Assembly: GCF_015277855.1 (NCBI RefSeq)
Contig: NZ_CP063812.1
Location: 3,782,001 to 3,846,000, forward strand
Direction of reading: 5' to 3'
DNA length: 64,000 nt
From: Microbacterium cremeum
Lineage (GTDB): Bacteria > Actinomycetota > Actinomycetes > Actinomycetales > Microbacteriaceae
Shown here piece after piece: positions 18,481-27,041 of the stretch. Within the stretch, counting starts at the first letter, position 1. Each line of letters starts with the position of its first letter. Position numbers and translations under genes: made by a program. The notes under the pieces are model-generated. The model had not been told where the DNA came from. It did no database searches and saw nothing but the letters and a program-made list of their open reading frames with translations.

Positions 18481-19509
18481 TCAGAAGGCGGGAACAGGTG
18501 CAGTCGCGAAGCCGAAGAGATCCTTCGGATCGTCGGGTGCGGCGACCAGGTCGATGTGCCTCTCTAGGCCCGTGCCTGCGACATCGGCACGGAGGTAGCG
18601 GAGGGCCGAGAAGTCCTCGATCGCGAATCCGACGGAGTCGAACACCGTCACCTCGTCGGCCGAGCTGCGGCCCCTGGCCGCCCCCGTGACCACCCTGAAG
18701 AATTCCGTTACGGGGAAATCGGGCGCGACGTTCTGGATCTCGCCCTCGATGCGGGTCTGCGGTGCGTACTCCACGAACACGGGTCCGCGCCCGAGGATCC
18801 GCGGGTCGAGCTCCGTCTTGCCCGGGCAGTCGCCGCCGATGGTGTTGATATGCATGCCCGGCGCGACGTCGGCGTCGGTGAGCACCTGCGCGACCGCCTT
18901 GTCGGCCGTGCAGGTCGTGACGACGTCGGCACCGGATGCCGCTTCGGACGCGGACGCGCAGATGGTGATGTCGAAGCCGCGCGGCGCGAGGTTGCGCACG
19001 AACTTGGCGGATGCCGCGGGGTCCACGTCGTAGACCCGGAGCCGGTCGATTCCGAGCACCGCACGGAAGGCCAGGGCCTGGAACTCCGCCTGGCTCCCGG
19101 CACCGATCATCGCCATCGTGGTGGAGTCCGCGCGGGCGAGGTGCCGGGCGACCATCGCCGAGGTGGCGGCGGTGCGCAGCGCGGTGAGCAGGGTCATCTC
19201 GGCCAGGAACACCGGGTAGCCGTTGTGCACGTCGGCCAGCACGCCGAACGCTGTCACCGTCTGATAGCCCCGGGCCGGGTTGAACGGGTGGCCGTTGACG
19301 TACTTGAAGGCGTACACGTCCGGATCGCTGATCGGCATCAGCTCGATCACGCCGAACGGCGTGTGACTCGCGATCCGGTGCGTCTTGTCGAACGACTCCC
19401 AGCGACGGAAGTCGGCCTCGATGACGTCGGTCAGCTCGGCCAAGATCGCCTCGGCTCCGCGGCGCGAGATCCACTGCACGATGTCGGCGACGCCCACGAA
19501 GGCGGTCAT
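18481..19509 (-). CDS. Ornithine cyclodeaminase / mu-crystallin family protein
   Basis: This 342-residue NAD(P)-binding protein has the family's MIGAGSQAEFQALAF dinucleotide motif at about 133-147 and a conserved GGDCPGKTELD segment. Family members convert ornithine to proline with ammonia release, or act as imine reductases or alanine and 2,3-diaminopropionate-type dehydrogenases. Length and motifs fit the ornithine cyclodeaminase branch, but the substrate cannot be fixed from sequence. Its ATG overlaps the stop of the PaiB-like gene by 4 bp. Together with the amidohydrolases it points to an amino acid or amine moiety in the substrate of this cluster. Confidence 0.85.
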   Translation of the reverse strand: MTAFVGVADIVQWISRRGAEAILAELTDVIEADFRRWESFDKTHRIASHTPFGVIELMPISDPDVYAFKYVNGHPFNPARGYQTVTAFGVLADVHNGYPVFLAEMTLLTALRTAATSAMVARHLARADSTTMAMIGAGSQAEFQALAFRAVLGIDRLRVYDVDPAASAKFVRNLAPRGFDITICASASEAASGADVVTTCTADKAVAQVLTDADVAPGMHINTIGGDCPGKTELDPRILGRGPVFVEYAPQTRIEGEIQNVAPDFPVTEFFRVVTGAARGRSSADEVTVFDSVGFAIEDFSALRYLRADVAGTGLERHIDLVAAPDDPKDLFGFATAPVPAF

Positions 19510-20144
19510 GTCGGCACCTCCTGTCCGTTCACGGTCGCGATCCGGTCGGCGAGCTTCGGGTTCTCATACGGGCCCGGTCTGCGCAGGGCCTCGACGACCC
19601 GTGCGATCACCTCGGCGGGCTTGTCCTGGCTCATCTTCTCCTTCGCCTCGATGCGCTCCGCCCGCATCCGGAACCCGACCGTGCCGTGCACGATCCGCGC
19701 AGCGTAGTCCGCGTTCTCCAGCGTCCTGTTCATCAGGAACGGCTCGGGCAGCGCACTCTCGAACCGCGCGACGAGGCGCTCCAGCACCTGCAGGTTCTCC
19801 TCGTCCGAAAGGATCTCCGGAGTCCCGAACAGGTGCGCGACGGCGAAGTCCCAGGTCGGGACGGCCGTCGGCGTCTCGTACCAGCCGGGCGAGACATAGC
19901 CCTGCGGACCGTAGACGATCACCATCAGCTCGTGCGAGCCCAGCCGGTGCAGTCGCTCATCCGGACGACCGACGTGACTGAGCAGCACGACGCCATCCGC
20001 GCTCTCGTCGAGAAGGACCGGATAGTGCGACGCGACGAGGCCTCCCCCCGGCACGTGACTGACGATCGTCGCCCAGGGATGCTCGCGCACGAGCGCGCGG
20101 ACGGCGTCGATGTCGTCGAGCGCGTAGTCGGGGTTCGGTCTCAT
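19506..20144 (-). CDS. PaiB-like FMN-binding protein
   Basis: The 212-residue protein fits the PaiB/negative transcriptional regulator family, a flavin-binding split-barrel fold. It has VSHVPGGGLVASHYPVLLD near the N-terminus, SHVGRPDERLHRLG, and PTWDFAVAHLFG in the middle. Some members are annotated as repressors, but flavin reductase activity is equally plausible. The ATG has GGAG 5 nt upstream. Its position directly before the ornithine cyclodeaminase-like gene suggests a metabolic or redox role. Confidence 0.8.
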   Translation of the reverse strand: MRPNPDYALDDIDAVRALVREHPWATIVSHVPGGGLVASHYPVLLDESADGVVLLSHVGRPDERLHRLGSHELMVIVYGPQGYVSPGWYETPTAVPTWDFAVAHLFGTPEILSDEENLQVLERLVARFESALPEPFLMNRTLENADYAARIVHGTVGFRMRAERIEAKEKMSQDKPAEVIARVVEALRRPGPYENPKLADRIATVNGQEVPT

Positions 20145-20193
20145 GATGACTCCAATGCGATCAAGGCGCGGATGTCGGGGCGGTGGAGTGCTC

Positions 20194-21012
20194 TCACGCC
20201 CAGTCCACGTCCGCGGTCGCGAGGACGACATCCTCGTCGTCCACGGCGGTCACGCGAGTCGCGTCGCCCTCGGTGCGCCCGACGATCCGCAGCGGGCGAT
20301 CCACGAGAACCGGCGCGATCGCGCGCACGTCCAGACGTGCGGGCCGGCGGCCGGGCACGTGTCGGCGCGCGGCGTCCATCAGGAGGATGCGTGTGAGCGG
20401 ACCGTGCACGAGGAGGTCGGGCAGACCCTCTACGTCGCGTGCCCACGCGCGGTCGTAGTGGATGAGGTGCGTGTTGAACGTCAGCGCTGAGAAGCGGAAC
20501 AGCTGCCGGGCGTCCGGTGTCAGCTCCTCGACCCAATCCGCGTCCGCCGAGGCGGAGGGATCGGGCCGCGCCGGTCGCGCCGGAGCGGCCGGATCGGCGG
20601 CCTCCAGGAACACGTCGTGCCAGACGCTGCGCACCGCCGTCTCGCCGCTCACGGCGTACTCGCGCTCGACGTCCACGAACATCAGCCGGCCACGCGAGCC
20701 GGCCTTCTCGACGACGGAGCCGAGGCTCGTGGTCTGCGTCACGTCGTCGCCGATGCGGATCGGCCGGAGGAACTCCGTCGTCTCGCCCGCGTACATGCGG
20801 CGCGGCAGGTCCACCTCGGGCACGACCCCGTCTCGAGCGGGCGAGCCGTCGGGGCGCAGATCGGCGAGCGCGGCCGTGTACGGGAAGAACACGCCCTCCC
20901 ACGCGGGGGGCAGCTCGTGGCCGTCGCGTGCCGGGGCGTCGGCGACGGCGAACGTGCCGCGATAGGCCTCGACGACCGCTTCCCCGATCCGTTCGGTGCG
21001 CACGACGGTCAC
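20194..21012 (-). CDS. FAS1-like hot-dog dehydratase (MaoC-type hydratase)
   Basis: The 272-residue protein has an N-terminal MaoC_dehydratas-like domain, with PRRMYAGETTEFLRPIRIGDDV, and a second hot-dog half containing FRFSALTFNTHLIHYD, where the catalytic Asn/His pair lies. It resembles the mesaconyl-C4-CoA hydratase/HTD2 group. It therefore probably hydrates or dehydrates a branched dicarboxyl- or hydroxyacyl-CoA. The GTG start overlaps the stop of the CoA-transferase (GTGA) and has GGGAG 7 nt upstream. Co-transcription with HMG-CoA lyase and a CoA-transferase supports a short branched-chain CoA substrate. Confidence 0.82.
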   Translation of the reverse strand: MTVVRTERIGEAVVEAYRGTFAVADAPARDGHELPPAWEGVFFPYTAALADLRPDGSPARDGVVPEVDLPRRMYAGETTEFLRPIRIGDDVTQTTSLGSVVEKAGSRGRLMFVDVEREYAVSGETAVRSVWHDVFLEAADPAAPARPARPDPSASADADWVEELTPDARQLFRFSALTFNTHLIHYDRAWARDVEGLPDLLVHGPLTRILLMDAARRHVPGRRPARLDVRAIAPVLVDRPLRIVGRTEGDATRVTAVDDEDVVLATADVDWA

Positions 21013-22238
21013 GGCAGAGCTCCCGCCGCCCGCAGCTCGGCGATGCGCTCGGCGTCGTACCCGGCGAACTCGGCGAGCACCTGGTCGGCGTGCTCCGCGA
21101 ACCGGTTGGCCGTACGCGCCGGGGTCGCGGGCGTGGCCGACAGCTTGATCGGCTGGCCGAACATCCGCAGCACACCCAGATCGCCGTAGTCGGCGGACAC
21201 GATCATGTCGCGCTCGGCCGTGCCGGGATCGTCCACGACCTCGCCGATCGTCTTGATCGCGGTGAGGGGCACGATGTCGCCGGCGAGGTCCTCGAGCTCC
21301 TGCTTCGTGCGCGTCGCGAGCCACCCCGCCACGATGGGCTTGACGCGACGCTCGTACACGTCGGCGTCGAATCGCTTGCGCATCGTGTCGAGCTCCGGGT
21401 CGTCCTTGTGCTCCGGGGTGCCGAACAGGTCGCAGCTCGCGTTCCACAGCTTGTCGGTGTACGCGCCGAAGAACACCTGGCCGTCGGCGCAGTCGAACAG
21501 CTCGTAGGGGCGCACCCACGCGTGGGCGTTGCCCTGGGGCGAGGCCACCGCGCCGTTGACGGTGTAGTCGACCACCGCGGTCTCGGTCAGGGCGACGATG
21601 CTGTCGACCTGCGCGACGTCGACGACCTGGCCCTCCCCGGTCGTCTCGGCGTGCCGGAGCGCGGCCAGCGTTCCGACGACCGCGAAGAGGGTGGCGGAGA
21701 GGTCGCCGATCGTGACCCCGACCCGCACCGGCGGCTGGTCGGCGTAGCCGTTCATCGACCAGATCCCGCCGGCGGCCTGTGCGGTGTTGTCGAAGGCGGG
21801 GCGTCTGCTGCGCGAACCGGTCCGGCCGTAGCCCGAGATGGCGGTGTACACGAGCTTCGGGTTCACCTCTCTCAGAACGTCGTAGCCGACGCCGAGCTTG
21901 TCCATCGTGCCGGGCCGGAAGTTCTCGACGAGCACATCGGCCGAGCACACGAGATCCTTGAGCACCTGCACGCCCTCCGGCGTGGCGAGGTCCAGTCCCA
22001 CGCCGAGCTTGCCTCGGTTGTACTGCGCGTAGTAGGCGCTGAACTCCTCCTCGCCGTCGGTGAGGTAGGGCGGGAAGCCGCGCGATACGTCGGGATCGCG
22101 TGGATTCTCGATCTTGATCACCGTGGCGCCGAGATCCGCGAGCATCTGCGCGGCGTACGGGCCGGCGAGCACTCGGGACAAGTCGAGCACGGTGACCCCG
22201 GCGAGCGCACCGGGTGCGGGGAGCGGGCTGAGGGTCAT
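21009..22238 (-). CDS. Family III CoA-transferase (CaiB/BaiF type), copy 1
   Basis: The 409-residue protein carries VLAGPYAAQMLADLGATVIK, VENFRPGTMDKLG and the catalytic Asp near D179 (VTIGDLSATLF). It is a close paralogue of the enzyme at 10094-11362. It sits between HMG-CoA lyase and the FAS1-like hydratase with 4-bp overlaps on both sides. Mevalonate degradation needs an activating step to mevalonyl-CoA, and no acyl-CoA ligase gene is present in the cluster. This enzyme is therefore the best candidate for that activation, a role that is inferred from context. Confidence 0.88.
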   Translation of the reverse strand: MTLSPLPAPGALAGVTVLDLSRVLAGPYAAQMLADLGATVIKIENPRDPDVSRGFPPYLTDGEEEFSAYYAQYNRGKLGVGLDLATPEGVQVLKDLVCSADVLVENFRPGTMDKLGVGYDVLREVNPKLVYTAISGYGRTGSRSRRPAFDNTAQAAGGIWSMNGYADQPPVRVGVTIGDLSATLFAVVGTLAALRHAETTGEGQVVDVAQVDSIVALTETAVVDYTVNGAVASPQGNAHAWVRPYELFDCADGQVFFGAYTDKLWNASCDLFGTPEHKDDPELDTMRKRFDADVYERRVKPIVAGWLATRTKQELEDLAGDIVPLTAIKTIGEVVDDPGTAERDMIVSADYGDLGVLRMFGQPIKLSATPATPARTANRFAEHADQVLAEFAGYDAERIAELRAAGALP

Positions 22239-23218
22239 GCGGACGGTGCCTCCAGTACGGGATCCGGCGTGTCGAACCCAGCCGCAGCGAGCGCGCGAGC
22301 CACGTTGGATGAGGCACGCACGTTGCGGATCCGGGAGAGCCAGAGCGTGGTGGCCGCGAGGGCGTCGAGATCGAGCCCGGTCTCGATTCCGAGGCCGTGC
22401 AGCATCCACACCAGGTCCTCTGTCGCGAGGTTACCTGTCGCGCCCTTGGCGTACGGGCAGCGACCGAGGCCCCCTACCGAGGAGTCGAACTCCGCGACAC
22501 CCAGGCGCAGCGCGGCGTGCACGTTCGCCAGCGACTGACCGTAAGTATCGTGCAGATGCAGCGCGAGGGATTCGACGGGGATGCCTGCCGCAAGAGTCTC
22601 GGCGATGACCGCGGCCGTGTAACCGGGGGTAGAGACGCCGATGGTATCGCCGAGGGCGACGGTGCGGCTCCCCGCCTGGTGCAGCACGGCCGCCGCCTCG
22701 GTGACGGCAGCCGTGTCGACCGCCCCTTCCCAGGGATCGCCGAACGCCATCGAGACGTAGCCGCGCACCGGGATACCCTGCGCCGTCGCGGCGGCGACGA
22801 CCTCCACTGCACGGTCGATCGCACCGGAGCGGGTGGTGTTGAGGTTGGCCTGCGCAAACGCCTCGGTGGCGCTGACCACGACGGACACCTCCCTGATGCC
22901 GGCATCGAGGGCACGCTGGAGCCCGCGGAGGTTCGGCACCAGGCCCACGGCCCGAGCCCCGTCCGGCACGTCGAGCGCGGCCACCACCTGCTCGGCGTCC
23001 GCCAGCTGCGGAATCCATGTCGGCGGCACGAAGCTGGTCACCTCGAGGTTGAGGGTGCCGGCGGCGTAGAGCCGGCGGCACAGCTCCGTCTTCACGGCGG
23101 CGGGGATGATGTCGGTCTCGGCCTGGAGGCCGTCCCGCGGGCCGACCTCGAACACCGTGACTCGCGCAGGCAGCCCCGGCTCCCGCTGCACGCGCGGTCC
23201 GGGCGGGGTGCGCGTCAT
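22235..23218 (-). CDS. mvaB: HMG-CoA lyase
   Basis: The 327-residue TIM-barrel lyase splits 3-hydroxy-3-methylglutaryl-CoA into acetyl-CoA and acetoacetate. Visible features are VGPRDGLQ with catalytic R28 and D29, the metal-binding H221 and H223 in LHLHDTYG, and GLGRCPYAKGATGN with the catalytic Cys254. Length and motifs match bacterial HMG-CoA lyases (MvaB), including that of the mevalonate-degrading Pseudomonas mevalonii. Its ATG overlaps the HMG-CoA reductase stop by 4 bp. The pairing with a degradative reductase is the strongest evidence that this operon degrades mevalonate. Confidence 0.92.
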   Translation of the reverse strand: MTRTPPGPRVQREPGLPARVTVFEVGPRDGLQAETDIIPAAVKTELCRRLYAAGTLNLEVTSFVPPTWIPQLADAEQVVAALDVPDGARAVGLVPNLRGLQRALDAGIREVSVVVSATEAFAQANLNTTRSGAIDRAVEVVAAATAQGIPVRGYVSMAFGDPWEGAVDTAAVTEAAAVLHQAGSRTVALGDTIGVSTPGYTAAVIAETLAAGIPVESLALHLHDTYGQSLANVHAALRLGVAEFDSSVGGLGRCPYAKGATGNLATEDLVWMLHGLGIETGLDLDALAATTLWLSRIRNVRASSNVARALAAAGFDTPDPVLEAPSA

Positions 23219-24495
23219 GCGCCCGCCCCGTCCCCGCGCAGCTCGGCCAGAACCTCCCTTGCGTATTCGACGCGGATCCGGCGCTCCGCGACGATCCGCG
23301 CGGCGACCGGCCCGATCTCGTCCACATCGGCGCCGGCGCTGGCGGCGATGGTCCGGGCGTGCAGCGTCATGTGCCCGCGCTGGATGCCCTCGGCGGCGAG
23401 CGCGCGGCACGCGGCCAGGTTCTGCGCGAGCCCGACGGCGGCGATCGCGCCGGCGAGCTCGCGGGCCGTCTGCACTCCGAGCAGCGTCACCGCCGCCCGT
23501 GCCGTGGGGTGCGCACGTGTGGCGCCGCCGACGAGACCGACGGCGAGAGGCACCTCGAGCGTGCCGACGACGTTGCCGTCGGCATCCTTCTCGAACTGCG
23601 ACAGGGCGGCGTAGCTGCCCGAGCGGGCGGCGTGCGAATGGCAGCCCGCCTCCACCGCGCGCGTGTCGTTGCCGGTGGCGAGGACGACGGCGGTGATGCC
23701 GTTCATGATGCCCTTGTTGTGCGTCGCGGCGCGGTAGGGGTCTGCCTCGGCGAAGGCGCTGGCGGCGACGATGTCGTCCACGACCTGCGCGCCGCCCAGC
23801 AGTTCGGCGTCGAACACCGCGCGCGCACGGGTGAGTCGCAGCTCGGCCTTGTTGGTCAGGATGCGCAGCAGGGTGCGGGCACCGGCGAGCTCTGCCACGC
23901 GCGGGGCGATCGCCTCCGCCATCGTGTTCACCGCGTTCGCGCCCATGGCGTCGCGCACGTCGACGTGCAGGTGCAGGATCACCTGCGTACCGGCCCGCGT
24001 ACGCAGGACCCGGACGGAGACGTCGAACGCGCCGCCGCCGAGCGACACGAGCAGCGGATCCTGCTCGTTCGCGAGGGCGAGCAGTTCGTCGCGCGCCTCG
24101 AGCAGTGCGAAGCGGGTGCCGTGCGGTTCGACCGCGTCGAGCACCTGGATCTGCGCGATCATCACGTCGCCGGTGTACGAGGTGGTGAAGCCGCCGTGCC
24201 CGCGGGCCACCCGGGCGGCGTTGGAGGCCGCGGCGACGACGCTCGGCTCCTCGGTGGCCATCGGGACCAGCCGGTCCTGACCGTCGATGGTGAAGTTCGT
24301 GGCGATGCCGACGGGGATCCCGATCAGGCCCACCACGTTCTCGATCATGTGGTCGGCCTGGGCGAGCGAGAGTCCGGCGTCGGGCCGCAGCGCCTCCAGC
24401 GCGTCCGAGTCGAGACCGGCACGCTCTGCGACGAGGGTGAGCCGCTCGTCGGGGGTGTGGTCGCGCAGACCTGAGATTCGGCTGTTGATCGGCAT
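23215..24495 (-). CDS. mvaA: Hydroxymethylglutaryl-CoA reductase, degradative class II
   Basis: The 426-residue enzyme interconverts mevalonyl-CoA and HMG-CoA. Class II enzymes of this length use NAD(H) and serve catabolism in Pseudomonas mevalonii. The expected catalytic residues are present: E83 (ATEEPS), K261 (HNKGIMNG), D277 (GND) and H375 (GHMTLH), keeping the P. mevalonii spacing with a six-residue shift after E83. The cofactor region reads DAMGANAVN. It is the first gene of a long minus-strand run, with GGAAGG about 6 nt before the ATG. No HMG-CoA synthase or mevalonate kinase gene is nearby, so a biosynthetic role is unlikely. Confidence 0.94.
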   Translation of the reverse strand: MPINSRISGLRDHTPDERLTLVAERAGLDSDALEALRPDAGLSLAQADHMIENVVGLIGIPVGIATNFTIDGQDRLVPMATEEPSVVAAASNAARVARGHGGFTTSYTGDVMIAQIQVLDAVEPHGTRFALLEARDELLALANEQDPLLVSLGGGAFDVSVRVLRTRAGTQVILHLHVDVRDAMGANAVNTMAEAIAPRVAELAGARTLLRILTNKAELRLTRARAVFDAELLGGAQVVDDIVAASAFAEADPYRAATHNKGIMNGITAVVLATGNDTRAVEAGCHSHAARSGSYAALSQFEKDADGNVVGTLEVPLAVGLVGGATRAHPTARAAVTLLGVQTARELAGAIAAVGLAQNLAACRALAAEGIQRGHMTLHARTIAASAGADVDEIGPVAARIVAERRIRVEYAREVLAELRGDGAGA

Positions 24496-24648
24496 CGGCC
24501 ACCTTCCTTCGGAACCGCCACCGGGTCCTCGGCGCTGCGGTCAAGGACGACATTAGGAGCGGCGGGCGTGCCCCACGATGGGTGGAACACTCAGCACCAG
24601 GGCCCCTCTGTAGGCGGATGGCACACCGTCAAGCACGTCGGCGCGACC

Positions 24649-24654
24649 TAGACT
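24649..24654 (+). promoter_or_regulatory. -10 box of the PucR-type regulator gene
   Basis: TAGACT, preceded by CC, lies 9 nt before the ATG at 24664. The same CCTAGACT occurs in the promoter of the paralogous regulator gene at 9281-9288 on the minus strand. The leader would be only a few nucleotides long, with no ribosome binding site. Confidence 0.35.
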
Positions 24655-24663
24655 CGGAACCCG

Positions 24664-26574
24664 ATGCCCGAGAACACCGAGCCCATCGCCGCGCTCCTGG
24701 ATGCCGCATACGACCCTGAACGGGTCGGTCCGACCGGTGTCAGCGATGCGCTGCTTCGACTGGGAGCGACCGAGATGGATGCCGCAGCGCTGGTCGAGCG
24801 CGTCGGCCGGGCGCAGCGCGAGCTGTCGCGGCTGCGGCGACGGGAGCACGAGCTGTCGGCCCTGTTCTCCAGTGCGCGCGAGCTCGCGGAGCTGCGGGAC
24901 AGCGACGCCGTGCTCGCCCGGCTCGTGCAGCGCGCCCACGAGATGATGGGGGTCGATCTCGCCTACCTTTCGGAGTTCGATCCCGACACGCGTGAGCTGC
25001 GCGTCCGCGAGACCAGCGGATCAGTGAGTGCGTCCTTCCAGACGCTCCGCGTGCCGCCGGGCCGCGGGCTCGCGAGCGTCGTCGTGGAGTCCCGCACAGC
25101 ACATTGGGTGGCCGACTACACCGGGTACGCGCAGGAACGGCACGACGCCGGCATCGACGACGCGGTCTCGGCCGAAGGCTTGGTGTCACTGCTGGGCGTG
25201 CCGATGCTCACTAGCGACGACGTGCTCGGCGTGCTGTTCGTCGCGAACCGGACCGAGAAGACCTTCTCCCCCGATGAGGTCGCCCTGCTGTCGGCGCTCG
25301 CCGACCATGCGTCCGTCATCCTCCAGACCACCCAGACGCTGCGAGACCTGCAGGAGTCCGAGGATGCCAGCAGGCGCACGCTCGCGAGCCTCACCGCGCA
25401 CCTGGTCGAGCGCGACCGGGCCAACACCGTGCACCAGGAGCTCGTGCAGGCCGTGCTCGCCGGCGGCGGGTTCGCCCCGGTGGCCGAGACGCTCGCCTCC
25501 GCGCTCGGGCGGGCAGTGGCGATCGTCGACGCGCAGGAGCGGATCATCGCCGCCGCGGGTCTGCCGCTCCCGCCCGTCATGCTCTCGCTCGACGAACCGG
25601 TACGCGCGGCACTGGAGGAGAGCCGACGTCACGGCCACTGCGTCGCGGTCGCGGGTCCTGGGGTCCGCGCGGTCGCGGCGCTCACCGCAGGAAGTCGGCA
25701 GTTCGGCGCGCTGCTGCTCGGCGACGGGGACTTCGAGCTCGGCGCCGTCGACTTCCGGACGGTGGAGCGCGCGGCTCAGGTCGGCGCCCTGCTCGAGCTG
25801 CAGCAGGAGGCCGCGGCGGGCGCCGACCACCGCGTGCGCAGCGAGCTCATGGCGGACCTCCTGGACGACGTGCCGGAACGGCGGTCGGATGTGGACCGGC
25901 GGGCCCGGCGCCTCGGCGTCGACCTCGCGGAGCTCGATTCCCTGCTGCTCGTGGCGGTGCCCGGCGATCAGCAGACGTCCGCCGCACGGGCGCTGGCACG
26001 CCAGCTCGACGACCGCGCCCTCGTCGGCGAGTATCGCGGCTTCGTCGTCGCCGCTCAGTCCAGCCGCGGGGGTGAGATCGCACCGGAGCAGCTTCGCGCC
26101 CACATCGCGGCATCCATCCAGCATCCCGTCACCGTCGTGGTGCCGCGCCCGACGAAGGGATCGCTGCCGGCGTCGTTCGAAGGGGCTATGCGGACCGCAC
26201 GGCTGCTTGCCGCACTCGATCTGTCCGACCTCACCGCGCACGTGGATGACTTCCTCCCCTACTCCGCCGTGCTCGACTCCGACTCGCAGGGGCTGGCTGC
26301 GTTCCTCCGCGACACGATCGGCCCTGTGCGGCAGTACGACACCGAACGCAACGCCGACCTGCTCGGCACGCTCCGGGCGTTCGTCCGCAACAACGCCAGC
26401 CCCACGCGCACCGCACGGGCGCTGAACTTCCACACCAACACGATCCTGCAGCGCCTGGATCGCCTGGACCACGTACTGGGCACGGACTGGCGCGATGACG
26501 AGCGGATGTTCCGCATCGGGATCGCTGTCCGCCTCGACGAGCTCCGTGAGCGGCTGGAGGCCCGCCGCGGGTGA
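24664..26574 (+). CDS. GAF-domain PucR-type transcriptional regulator
   Basis: The 636-residue protein has a coiled-coil-like region near 40-75, a GAF sensor domain at about 80-225 and a C-terminal PucR-type helix-turn-helix (about 565-630) with LNFHTNTILQRLDRL. It is a paralogue of the regulator at 7318-9243. It is transcribed divergently from HMG-CoA reductase across 168 bp, a classic arrangement for a pathway-specific activator or repressor. A TAGACT -10-like box (24649-24654) lies 9 nt before the ATG, which implies a very short leader. The ligand is unknown; mevalonate or a CoA ester is an inference. Confidence 0.87.
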   Translation: MPENTEPIAALLDAAYDPERVGPTGVSDALLRLGATEMDAAALVERVGRAQRELSRLRRREHELSALFSSARELAELRDSDAVLARLVQRAHEMMGVDLAYLSEFDPDTRELRVRETSGSVSASFQTLRVPPGRGLASVVVESRTAHWVADYTGYAQERHDAGIDDAVSAEGLVSLLGVPMLTSDDVLGVLFVANRTEKTFSPDEVALLSALADHASVILQTTQTLRDLQESEDASRRTLASLTAHLVERDRANTVHQELVQAVLAGGGFAPVAETLASALGRAVAIVDAQERIIAAAGLPLPPVMLSLDEPVRAALEESRRHGHCVAVAGPGVRAVAALTAGSRQFGALLLGDGDFELGAVDFRTVERAAQVGALLELQQEAAAGADHRVRSELMADLLDDVPERRSDVDRRARRLGVDLAELDSLLLVAVPGDQQTSAARALARQLDDRALVGEYRGFVVAAQSSRGGEIAPEQLRAHIAASIQHPVTVVVPRPTKGSLPASFEGAMRTARLLAALDLSDLTAHVDDFLPYSAVLDSDSQGLAAFLRDTIGPVRQYDTERNADLLGTLRAFVRNNASPTRTARALNFHTNTILQRLDRLDHVLGTDWRDDERMFRIGIAVRLDELRERLEARRG

Positions 26575-26583
26575 CGGGCGCGC

Positions 26584-27009
26584 TCAGCGGGCGGCGTCGG
26601 CGTCGAACCCCTCCGTCTCCGATTGGGAGAACGGGTGGCGCCCGCGCGGGCCGAATACGAGGATCAGCTCGGCGACCATGTCGGAATCGTTGCGCACGCC
26701 GTGCCGCATGCCCTCCGGTGCGTAGAACGCATCGCCGGCATGCAGCACCCGACGCTCTGTCCCGGAGGTGACCACGACCTCGCCACGCGTGACGACGTAC
26801 ATCTCGTCGGAGCTGTCCGTGGAACAGCTGTCCGGGTCGCCCGCCAGATGATGATGCTGGCCTTCCTCGGCGCCCGGCATCAGCTGATACCGCATCACCG
26901 AGACGGGCAGCGCCGTGGTCTCCTTGAAGTACCACTCGATGCCGATGCTTCCCGCACCGTCGTAGAGCTCCCACTCGTGGGCGTTGTCGCCGCGCTTCTG
27001 CACTCGCAT
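26584..27009 (-). CDS. Cupin-domain protein
   Basis: This 141-residue single-domain cupin carries EGQHHHLAGD with the metal-binding His cluster and HAGDAFYAPEGMRHGVRN as the second cupin motif, so it probably binds a metal ion. Such small cupins can be isomerases, dioxygenases or sugar/ligand binders. The ATG follows a strong GAGGAGG. It lies 32 bp after the last ABC ATPase gene on the same strand and may be part of that transcript. No specific function can be assigned. Confidence 0.75.
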   Translation of the reverse strand: MRVQKRGDNAHEWELYDGAGSIGIEWYFKETTALPVSVMRYQLMPGAEEGQHHHLAGDPDSCSTDSSDEMYVVTRGEVVVTSGTERRVLHAGDAFYAPEGMRHGVRNDSDMVAELILVFGPRGRHPFSQSETEGFDADAAR

Positions 27010-27041
27010 GCTGATCCTCCTCGGTTGGACGGCGTGGCGAT

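Noticed and set aside
20194..22317. One 707-codon gene
   Set aside because: Its first 435 codons are a shadow of the CoA-transferase. Only the last 272 codons, from the GTG at 21012, form a recognisable hydratase with a well-placed ribosome binding site.
20194..23218. An itaconate degradation cluster (CoA-transferase, hydratase, citramalyl-CoA lyase)
   Set aside because: The lyase has HMG-CoA lyase motifs (VGPRDGLQ, HLHDTYG and the catalytic Cys) rather than those of a CitE-type lyase, and an HMG-CoA reductase gene overlaps it.
9303..24495. A biosynthetic mevalonate pathway
   Set aside because: The reductase is of the degradative class and is paired with HMG-CoA lyase. No HMG-CoA synthase, mevalonate kinase or diphosphomevalonate decarboxylase is present.
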